A stretch of DNA of 59,434 nucleotides from an uncultured Prevotellaceae bacterium. GTDB lineage: Bacteria > Bacteroidota > Bacteroidia > Bacteroidales > Bacteroidaceae. Of the stretch, positions 33,401 to 39,045 are shown one piece after another (the first letter of the stretch is position 1; each line of letters begins with the position of its first letter). The stretch lies in NCBI GenBank assembly GCA_946185485.1, contig CAMHJQ010000020.1, positions 1 to 59,434 of the forward strand. Direction: 5' to 3'. Below the pieces are notes generated by a model that ran no database searches, was not told where the DNA came from, and saw nothing but the letters and a program-made list of their open reading frames with translations. Position numbers and translations under genes: made by a program.

Positions 33401-33967
33401 AAGAGCCTTGGCAGCTTCAGCAAGTGCTGTCAGGGTTGTGACAGCCTCATTCAACTCAGCCTTAGTAGCTGCAGCCTTGGCGAGGGCGTCAAGTGCATCA
33501 GCAGTTTTCTTAGCGTCAGCAGCCAGTTCCTTCTTGGCAGCCTCAAGCTCCTCCTTGGTAGCAGCGGCTTCACCCAGTGCCTTAGCAGCATCAGCAGTCA
33601 GCTGAGCAGCCTCAGCAGCAGCCTTTGCCACATCGGCAGTGTTCTGTGCATTGGCAGCGTCAGTAATAGCCTTAGCGGCAGCCTCTGCAGCCTTGTCAGC
33701 AGCAGCCTGTGCTTTATCAGCAGCGTCCTTGGCCACACCAGCAGCACTCAGCGCATTGGCAGCATCAGCAACTCCCTTCTCAGCGGTTGTCTTCACGCCA
33801 TTCAACTGAGTCTGCAGAGCGTCCAACTCACTCTTCAAAGCAGCCTTGTCAATTTGCGTCTGTAAGTTCTTGATGTCGTCATCATAATCCTTACAAGACG
33901 TAAACACACTCGTGGTAGCAATCAGTGCTACTACAAGCAGCGAACTAAAAAACTTTGTTTTGTTCAT
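30449..33967 (-). CDS. Large surface lipoprotein B, paralogue of A
   Basis: 1172 residues. The N-terminus is nearly the same as in A: MNKTKFFSSLLVVALIATTS then VFTSCKDYDDDIKNLQ, Cys25 and acidic export signal included. After about residue 45 it differs strongly: an Ala-rich coiled coil to about 290 (AADKAAEAAAKAITDAANAQ and similar) replaces the Leu/Gln heptads of A, and the C-terminal beta-rich body is unlike A. Likely a surface antigen or adhesin with a stalk. No -7 box precedes it; the sequence upstream is the 3' end of a tyrosine recombinase. It would be silent, or read only from that gene, in this orientation. Confidence 0.8.
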   Translation of the reverse strand: MNKTKFFSSLLVVALIATTSVFTSCKDYDDDIKNLQTQIDKAALKSELDALQTQLNGVKTTAEKGVADAANALSAAGVAKDAADKAQAAADKAAEAAAKAITDAANAQNTADVAKAAAEAAQLTADAAKALGEAAATKEELEAAKKELAADAKKTADALDALAKAAATKAELNEAVTTLTALAEAAKALAEAAATKTELNEAVQNLTALIDKAATKVELTAAKTELETFAQTAANQAKEAAIKESKAYAEELAGQIEEKIANTLKDYATNEALATLTENLNNSLDELKKEIMGASDTNVEALAFAVGQYAKQIDVLFCAITSIELVESYSGGPFYQGNTLAYWSDPIYLGFYHGSVSENSVFGDEAYKNADKLIEYKAGDDIKDYNGLIVRVNPVNADLSTADIKLINSKGEDISDILKVAGVMPLNDYLISTTTRGANMKSGLWAVFFNVADGVTEEAFNEKVIYKDEYEIEREILFAIAANNTVSDNADRYAVSSYDIRPWYGKYEPALSFTFDVNGESVNNIRNRWTGNYIIPEMQGYDSRYPGVPERAWADPTKDYPTPATAPIIKQDGTGNTVIDRNKYYYETRRYPQTLYQFVYADVNEPFVISNIKGYFKSDYNYAQQIDHYYVVFDKENAVESVPSEWNAWNSYEVEGLGVMTDADESLTMMITSQSAHGDVVGFRVYAVNRDGTLADPDGRAFYVFVGKPGDDQKAEAADIIATKVQPESEEMDVTGWFQDGKYYMFTTLNEENENTNPKWYNNGNESDFTNNNVILNFYKKNGSKTTYYLGNGNYISGSDLKDMVKVTFTPNTTIAGMLNDETYTVYIRRYETNVPSAETYYPYATLSITKKLPTEARNPEFRPKQEGDWDNGKWTTKDGSGKFMAYMIPNTFGWSAPWAYNFNESYEVASSDRSNGFKDLNNIFYNLNDDRDLEFIFQTSLKSGSKNVDLVNANKQGIIYGNPGNSSMPYVLDVAKSYIDAKTEHNVKVSTLYKYVSTYFDEDENLHYAETHKVAGNDLTAVYACWHHATHDIAWADKKTPTLQWKAEGGDLTSELNDLTTKNSYNNDYFGLTIGKLLDNNWIKYVANSAQLNTKEDGTGQVNPYFKPTVTIGSGTHTVKFTQNSVQVDSNPTADHDEYLIMKFKDAYGHEFTAVTKVPVKKAAAASRMFK

Positions 33968-34053
33968 ACGTTTGTTGAATTTTGATTAATAATAAAAAAA
34001 ATGTACGTTCTCTCTATTCTCTCATGCTTTTTAACCGTGTCTCCTGCGCGGAG
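33968..34053 (-). repeat. Right 86-bp inverted repeat (leader of gene B)
   Basis: Reverse complement matches 24037-24122 at 80/86 positions. The match stops within the palindrome next to the recombinase gene. Confidence 0.92.
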
Positions 34054-34061
34054 ATACGGTT
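34033..34061. other. Candidate recombination site R
   Basis: Read on the minus strand: AACCGTATCTCC and GGAGACACGGTT, 12-bp arms with one mismatch around the same GCGCA spacer as site L. The recombinase stop codon (34060-34062) lies in the outer arm. The inner arm is shared with site L and the outer arm differs, as expected for two sites recombining at the core. Confidence 0.55.
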
Positions 34062-35070
34062 AAGGCATGTTAACAGAACGTATGATATTGCTGTTGAGGT
34101 TGTCGAGTTGGGTGGTGTCCAAGGTTCGCAGGTAGATGTTGGTGGTGCTCTCCGACGTGTGACCCATGCCCTCGCTGATGACGCTGATGGGAGCGTTCAA
34201 AGTGCGTGCAATGCTGGCCCATGAGTGGCGTGTGACATAGGTGGTGAGCGGCTCTGGCAAGTTGAGGCGGTTGCCTATTTGCCGGAGTAGGGCGTTTATG
34301 GTACGGTAGCTCTCACGATACTGGCTGCGTTCGCAGCCGTTACTGTTTTTGATGATGGGCAACAGGTAGTCTGGGTTGCTGCTTGGATGTCGGTCGACGA
34401 TGTCCTGCATGGCTGGCTCCCATCGGATGCTGAGTTGCTGCCGGCTCTTCCTTCGACGGTAGGTGAGTATGCCGCCGCTGATATTGTGGGGTGTGAGATA
34501 GGCCATGTCGACGTACGACATGCCTCTGGTGTAGAATGAGAAGAGGAAGAGGTCGCGTGCCAATTCTTCCTTTTCCGTGAGGCCTTTGAGCTGACTGATG
34601 CGGCGAATGACGTCAATATTGATTGCACGCTTGTTGGTCTGAGTCATGGTGGTGAAGACGTGGGTAAAAGGTTGGCGGTCGGTTGTGAGTCCTTCGTCGA
34701 CGGCACGTCGGTAGATGGAGCGGATGACTCGCATATAAAAGGCGATGGTGTTATGTTTGAGGTCCCGGTTGATGAGAAATGTCTGGTAGCGACGCATCAG
34801 GTGTTCGTCAATGTTCCGGAGGTCGATGTCTCCGTCAGGCAGGAAGCGGCTGAAACTGTTGACGGCTGTGCGGTAGATTTCTGCTGCCCGCTGCCTCCCA
34901 TCGGTCTTGAGTTCTGTGTTGATGCGTGCTGCCAGGGTGCGTAGTGTGGTGCCGTTAACAGGCTGCTGGGTGGTGTCGTCTGGGACGAGGCGCATGGCGG
35001 TTCCGTTGAGTAGAATACGAATGTCTTGGTAGTTGTTGGGTAGCGTCAAGCTGATTTCAATGTTTTTCAT
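34060..35070 (-). CDS. Bacteroides-type tyrosine recombinase (candidate DNA invertase)
   Basis: 336 residues from ATG 35070 (a TTG farther up is not needed). N-terminal SAM-like DNA-binding domain, then a catalytic domain with Arg in FYTRGMSYVDMAYL, a Lys/Arg-rich beta hairpin (YRRRKSRQQLSI), YVTRHSWASIARTL (Arg; the first His position is Tyr, common in this family), GMGHTSESTTNIYL with His and the nucleophile Tyr. This wording matches the Bacteroidota invertases and integrases rather than XerC/D. No phage or transfer genes are nearby. Its 3' end abuts the right repeat of lipoprotein B, so it is the prime candidate for inverting the 10-kb segment. No clear own promoter was seen. Confidence 0.85.
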   Translation of the reverse strand: MKNIEISLTLPNNYQDIRILLNGTAMRLVPDDTTQQPVNGTTLRTLAARINTELKTDGRQRAAEIYRTAVNSFSRFLPDGDIDLRNIDEHLMRRYQTFLINRDLKHNTIAFYMRVIRSIYRRAVDEGLTTDRQPFTHVFTTMTQTNKRAINIDVIRRISQLKGLTEKEELARDLFLFSFYTRGMSYVDMAYLTPHNISGGILTYRRRKSRQQLSIRWEPAMQDIVDRHPSSNPDYLLPIIKNSNGCERSQYRESYRTINALLRQIGNRLNLPEPLTTYVTRHSWASIARTLNAPISVISEGMGHTSESTTNIYLRTLDTTQLDNLNSNIIRSVNMP

Positions 35071-35103
35071 AAGTCTTGGTCCTTGCAATTGGTATCTGTT
35101 AAA

Positions 35104-35140
35104 TAAAAAATGGCTGCCCCTCGGACTGAGGGACAGCCAT
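35104..35140 (-). terminator. Terminator between ompA-like gene and recombinase
   Basis: On the minus strand ATGGCTGTCCCTC pairs with GAGGGGCAGCCAT (one G-T pair), followed by TTTTTTATTT. It should limit read-through from the OmpA gene into the recombinase. Confidence 0.8.
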
Positions 35141-35172
35141 TGTGGTTGTCATTTGTTGGTGATGATGACTGC

Positions 35173-36318
35173 TTACTCTTCAGCTGCAATCATGATGGTC
35201 ACACGGTTCTGGTCGTTCTCAGCGAACGGCTGAACGCGAGCACCCTTCGAGTCGTAGCTGATGCGGTCAGCAGAAATCTCGTACTGCTCGATGAGGGCCT
35301 TAACCACTGCGTCGGCACGCTGGGCAGCCAGACGGTCGTTGATCTTGTCGTTACCAGTACCGGCATCGGCATAACCTACGACGTTGACCTTAGCATCCTT
35401 GTGCTCATTCAGGTAGTTTGCAATCTCCTTGACCTTGCCAGCCTCGGCGTCGCGGATGTCATACTTGTTGATGACGAAGAATACCTCCTTCTGCAGGGGA
35501 GCTGCCTTGACGGCCTTGGGCTCCTCGACGGTGACATACTTGTAGATGGTGTCGTAGACAACAACGTCGCGGTAGCTCTCGTGCTTCTCCTCGTTGTAGG
35601 TCTTGCCGAGGTTGACGCGCAGACCGATGAGTGCGTTGACGTACTTGTCGATGTTGTCGCCATACTTAGAGTTGTACTTGTCGCTCAGACCGTTGGCGTT
35701 ACCCTCAACCAGCAGGTTGACGGCGTCGCTCAGGCGGAACATGGCCTGCAGGCCGAAGCGTCCGTAGGGGCGAACCTTGGTGCCGTCCCAGAGATAGCGC
35801 ATCTCGTAGTTGATGCCGTTGATGGTACGGTTGTTGATGTCCTTGGCCTCGTCGTTGTCGAAACCGATGTTGGCACCTCCGCCGATGAATGCGGTCAGGT
35901 TGAAGAAGCGCTTGGGGTTCCATCCTGCAACGAGGTTCGACAGGTTGAAGGTCAGGTCAAGCCCGCCAGCCACATACTTCCACTTGTAGGTCATGATGTC
36001 GAGGTTGTCGAAACCACCCTTCGACTGCCAGCCGTTAACGGCGAGGCGAGCACCGATGACTTTAGAGAACTGGTAACCCAGACCCACCTGTACGTTGGGC
36101 GAGATGAGATCCTTGAACTTAGCCTCACCGATGGTCCACTGGGCGCCGCCCTGCAGATCCAGATACCAATAAGGCTTGAACTTGTTGGTTGTCTCCACGT
36201 GGTCGAGCTCCTGCACGGTGCGGGGGTCTACACGGTCAACAACCTTCTCCTGACGCTGAGCCATAGCGCTCATACCTACGAAGGCAAGAGCAGCTACTAA
36301 AAACATTTTTGCTTTCAT
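35173..36318 (-). CDS. OmpA-family outer-membrane protein
   Basis: 381 residues. Signal peptide MKAKMFLVAALAFVGMSAMA. Residues about 45-240 form an eight-strand-like barrel (YWYLDLQGGAQWTIG, GLGYQFSKVIGARLAV, YGRFGLQAMFRLSD). Residues about 275-381 are the peptidoglycan-binding OmpA domain: FFVINKYDIRDAEAGKVKEI, VVGYADAGTGNDKINDRLAA, RAD and Arg near the end. It tethers outer membrane to cell wall. Promoter is an excellent match (36377-36409), as for an abundant porin-like protein. Confidence 0.92.
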   Translation of the reverse strand: MKAKMFLVAALAFVGMSAMAQRQEKVVDRVDPRTVQELDHVETTNKFKPYWYLDLQGGAQWTIGEAKFKDLISPNVQVGLGYQFSKVIGARLAVNGWQSKGGFDNLDIMTYKWKYVAGGLDLTFNLSNLVAGWNPKRFFNLTAFIGGGANIGFDNDEAKDINNRTINGINYEMRYLWDGTKVRPYGRFGLQAMFRLSDAVNLLVEGNANGLSDKYNSKYGDNIDKYVNALIGLRVNLGKTYNEEKHESYRDVVVYDTIYKYVTVEEPKAVKAAPLQKEVFFVINKYDIRDAEAGKVKEIANYLNEHKDAKVNVVGYADAGTGNDKINDRLAAQRADAVVKALIEQYEISADRISYDSKGARVQPFAENDQNRVTIMIAAEE

Positions 36319-36376
36319 ACTTTTCTTAATATATTAAGTGAATAATTGTGATGTTCCAATAACTCGCTATTTGGGT

Positions 36377-36409
36377 GCAAAATTACGAAAAGTATTTTAA
36401 AATTGCAAA
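36377..36409 (-). promoter_or_regulatory. Promoter of the OmpA gene
   Basis: Minus strand TTTG (36406-36409), 20-base spacer, TAATTTTGC (36377-36385): perfect consensus. The 356-base stretch 36319-36674 holds this and the opposing promoter at 36588-36620, and no gene. Confidence 0.8.
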
Positions 36410-36587
36410 AATATTGCGAAAAAAATGCACAAAACCCTCCTTTTATGCAAATTATGAACTCTTTATGGAAAGAAAATGCATCAAATATGAAGGAATTATG
36501 CCTTTGTAGCCACCTTGGCGGCACTTTTTTTCGGGGGGCCAGAGACATCCTCGTTTTGTTAATTGTATTTAAATATAGGTGAGGTGG

Positions 36588-36620
36588 TTTGCAATCATCA
36601 AATAATCTTAGTAACTTTGC
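36588..36620 (+). promoter_or_regulatory. Promoter of the Fe-S scaffold / GGGtGRT pair
   Basis: TTTG at 36588-36591, 20-base spacer, TAACTTTGC at 36612-36620: perfect consensus, 54 bases before the ATG. Confidence 0.8.
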
Positions 36621-36674
36621 AAATTATTAAACAGATACAGGAGAATTTATTTTTTCTTAATTTTATTTTCTTAT

Positions 36675-37376
36675 ATGATTTATTCAACAGAAGTCAAAAA
36701 CATGTGTAGCGTCTGCAAGGGCGCTTACCACGGACCTGCACCCATTCCCGAGGAGGGCAAATGGATTCAGGCTAAGGAGATCAAGGACATTTCGGGTTAC
36801 ACACACGGTATTGGTTGGTGCGCTCCCCAGCAGGGTGCATGCAAACTGAGCCTGAACGTGAAGGACGGTATCATTCAGGAGGCTCTGGTTGAGACCATCG
36901 GCTGCACGGGTATGACCCACTCTGCTGCCATGGCCAGCGAGATTCTGCCTGGCAAGACGCTGCTTGAGGCACTGAACACCGACCTGGTGTGCGACGCTAT
37001 CAACACCGCCATGCGCGAACTGTTCCTGCAGATTGTCTATGGCCGCACACAGAGTGCCTTCTCTGAAGGTGGTCTGGCTATCGGTGCTGGTTTGGAGGAT
37101 CTGGGTAAGGGTCTCCGTTCGCAGACTGGTACACTCTATGGCACGATGGCCAAGGGTACCCGTTATCTGGAGCTCACCGAGGGCTACATCACAAAGCAGT
37201 TCCTGGATGAGAACAACGAGGTTTGCGGTTACGAGTATGTTCACCTGGGCAAGATGATGGAAGCTGTGAAGAACGGCATGGACGCTAACGAGGCTATCAA
37301 GAAGTTCACCGGTTCTTATGGTCGTACGACTGAGGAGCAGGGTGCAGTAAAGGCTATTGACCCACGTAAGGAATAA
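36675..37376 (+). CDS. Iron-sulfur cluster scaffold-like protein (NifU/IscU-related)
   Basis: 233 residues, cytoplasmic. IGWCAPQQGACKL and ETIGCTGMTHSAAMASEIL echo the Cys-bearing loops of IscU/NifU-type scaffolds, with an extra N-terminal pair in CSVCKGAY. The protein is paired in Bacteroidota and Firmicutes with the GGGtGRT protein, which follows after 44 bases here. The Cys residues suggest metal or cluster binding; a function beyond Fe-S scaffold-like is not established. Confidence 0.7.
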   Translation: MIYSTEVKNMCSVCKGAYHGPAPIPEEGKWIQAKEIKDISGYTHGIGWCAPQQGACKLSLNVKDGIIQEALVETIGCTGMTHSAAMASEILPGKTLLEALNTDLVCDAINTAMRELFLQIVYGRTQSAFSEGGLAIGAGLEDLGKGLRSQTGTLYGTMAKGTRYLELTEGYITKQFLDENNEVCGYEYVHLGKMMEAVKNGMDANEAIKKFTGSYGRTTEEQGAVKAIDPRKE

Positions 37377-37415
37377 AAGGTAAAAAAGTAAAAGGTAAAA
37401 AAGTAAAAACGATTA
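37377..37415. repeat. A-rich periodic repeat between paired genes
   Basis: TAAAAGG/TAAAAAAG units repeat about four times between the stop and next start, another example of short periodic tracts at gene borders. Confidence 0.7.
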
Positions 37416-37420
37416 TTCCT

Positions 37421-38437
37421 ATGATAAGAAAAGTACAGTTTGAGAGTCAGGAGCGCCGTATCAACCAGGTTCTGGCCGCACTGAAGGAGAATGGCATCAA
37501 CAGTATTGAAGAGGCCAATGAGATTTGTGAGAAGGCAGGCGTGGATCCCTACCAGATGTGTGAGGACACCCAGCGTATCTGCTTCGAGAATGCTAAGTGG
37601 GCATACGTCTGCGGTGCTGCTATCGCCATCAAGAAGGGTGTGAAGACCGCTGCCGACGCTGCCGAGGCTATCGGTATCGGTCTGCAGTCGTTCTGCATCC
37701 CCGGTTCTGTTGCCGACGACCGCAAGGTAGGTATTGGTCATGGTAACCTGGCTGCCCGTCTGCTCCGCGAGGAGACTGAGTGCTTTGCCTTCCTGGCTGG
37801 TCACGAGTCGTTCGCTGCTGCCGAGGGTGCCATCAAGATTGCCGAGATGGCCAACAAGGTTCGCCAGAAGCCCCTCCGCGTTATCCTGAACGGTCTTGGA
37901 AAGGACGCTGCCCAGATCATCAGCCGTATCAACGGCTTCACCTACGTGCAGACGCAGTTCGACTACTTCACCTCTGAGCTGAAGATTGTCCGCGAGGTTC
38001 CCTACGGTAAGAACCCCAGCCGCCTGAAGGTGAAGTGCTATGGTGCCGACGATGTCCGTGAGGGTGTTGCCATCCTGTGGCATGAGAACGTTGACGTCAG
38101 CATCACGGGTAACTCTACCAACCCCACCCGCTTCCAGCACCCCGTTGCCGGTACCTATAAGAAGGAGCGCACGCTGGCTGGCAAGCCCTACTTCTCAGTA
38201 GCTTCCGGTGGTGGTACGGGTCGTACCCTGCACCCAGACAACATGGCTGCTGGTCCCGCTTCTTACGGTATGACCGACACCATGGGTCGTATGCACTCTG
38301 ACGCTCAGTTCGCAGGTTCTTCTTCTGTTCCTGCTCACGTTGAGATGATGGGCTTCCTCGGCATTGGTAACAACCCCATGGTGGGTGCTACTGTTGCTAT
38401 CGCCGTAGCTATCGACTTGGCACTGAACAAGAAGTAA
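37421..38437 (+). CDS. GGGtGRT protein
   Basis: 338 residues. It contains the name-giving motif GGGTGRT (in SVASGGGTGRTLHPDNMAAG), and its length and whole-sequence character fit this uncharacterised family. N-terminal helical part (residues about 1-110) has several Cys; the middle resembles a Rossmann-like fold (RVILNGLGKDAAQIISRING). Gene pairing with the scaffold-like protein suggests a joint role, possibly in Fe-S or sulfur metabolism, but that is inference. Confidence 0.85.
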   Translation: MIRKVQFESQERRINQVLAALKENGINSIEEANEICEKAGVDPYQMCEDTQRICFENAKWAYVCGAAIAIKKGVKTAADAAEAIGIGLQSFCIPGSVADDRKVGIGHGNLAARLLREETECFAFLAGHESFAAAEGAIKIAEMANKVRQKPLRVILNGLGKDAAQIISRINGFTYVQTQFDYFTSELKIVREVPYGKNPSRLKVKCYGADDVREGVAILWHENVDVSITGNSTNPTRFQHPVAGTYKKERTLAGKPYFSVASGGGTGRTLHPDNMAAGPASYGMTDTMGRMHSDAQFAGSSSVPAHVEMMGFLGIGNNPMVGATVAIAVAIDLALNKK

Positions 38438-38501
38438 AAGGCAAAATAAAAAAAGGGCTGCGCTATCCGTGATGGCGCAGCCTTTTTTTATTTTGCCTTT
38501 T
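38436..38501. terminator. Bidirectional terminator, GGGtGRT gene and fur
   Basis: A long stem: AAAAGGCAAAATAAAAAAAG then GGCTGCGC pairs with its complement at 38475-38501 with one bulged base. It overlaps the end of the Fur-family gene and terminates both convergent genes. Confidence 0.85.
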
Positions 38502-38922
38502 TGCCGCACGCCGGACAGATGCCTTTGGCCATATAGTTGATGCTGCTCAGCCTGTAGCCTTCAGGCAGTGGTACCGGCGGTATGGGAATGTCGTGGATAC
38601 AGAAGGTGCGGTGGCACTGCTCACAGTAGAAGTGTATATGCTGGTCGTCGTCGTGCTCATGTCCGTCGTGACTGTGGCACAGCTCGTAGCGCACGCCGTC
38701 GCCACCATCTTCTAAGACGTGTACTAAGTGGTGCTCGCGAAACAGCGTGAGTGCCCTGAACACTCCTGACTTGTCAATAGACAGTATCTTGTATTCCAGT
38801 TCTGACAGCGACATGGGCAGTTCGGCCTCTGCCAGTGTCTTTGCCACCAGGATGCGGTTGGCGGTGGGTTTGATGGCATGAGCCTCCAACAGGCTCTCGC
38901 ACATTTCCTGATTGAGTTTCAT
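38488..38922 (-). CDS. Fur-family metalloregulator (Zur/PerR-like)
   Basis: 144 residues. N-terminal winged helix (AHAIKPTANRILVAKTLAEA, SKSGVFRALTLF-like segment at about 50-60), then a dimerisation domain with a His-rich sensory loop (CHSHDGHEHDDDQHIHF) and two CxxC zinc sites (CEQC and CPAC). The Asp/His-rich loop and the divergent metal-export ATPase suggest zinc or a similar divalent metal as the signal. Its promoter ends three bases before the ATG, so the mRNA is probably leaderless. Confidence 0.85.
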   Translation of the reverse strand: MKLNQEMCESLLEAHAIKPTANRILVAKTLAEAELPMSLSELEYKILSIDKSGVFRALTLFREHHLVHVLEDGGDGVRYELCHSHDGHEHDDDQHIHFYCEQCHRTFCIHDIPIPPVPLPEGYRLSSINYMAKGICPACGKKAK

Positions 38923-38925
38923 GGG

Positions 38926-38958
38926 GCAAAGGTACTAATAAGTTGCAGAAATCGCAAA
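38926..38958 (-). promoter_or_regulatory. Promoter of the Fur-family gene (leaderless)
   Basis: Minus strand TTTG (38955-38958), 20-base spacer, TACCTTTGC (38926-38934), then only three bases before the ATG (38922). Confidence 0.75.
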
Positions 38959-39009
38959 CTTTTTCTGTGGCTTTTCTCTCTTTGCAACCAGGTTGCGGTT
39001 TATTTGCCT

Positions 39010-39018
39010 TACTTTTGC
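39010..39018 (+). promoter_or_regulatory. -7 box of the metal ATPase gene
   Basis: TACTTTTGC, 27 bases before ATG 39046. The -33 element is not at standard distance, which may mean activator or repressor dependence. Confidence 0.5.
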
Positions 39019-39045
39019 GGCGTGAATTGAATAAAATCAAAAGAT

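Noticed and set aside
34060..35070. Prophage or conjugative element marked by the integrase
   Set aside because: No phage, relaxase, Tra or excisionase genes and no tRNA attachment repeat occur on either side; flanks are a surface lipoprotein and OmpA.
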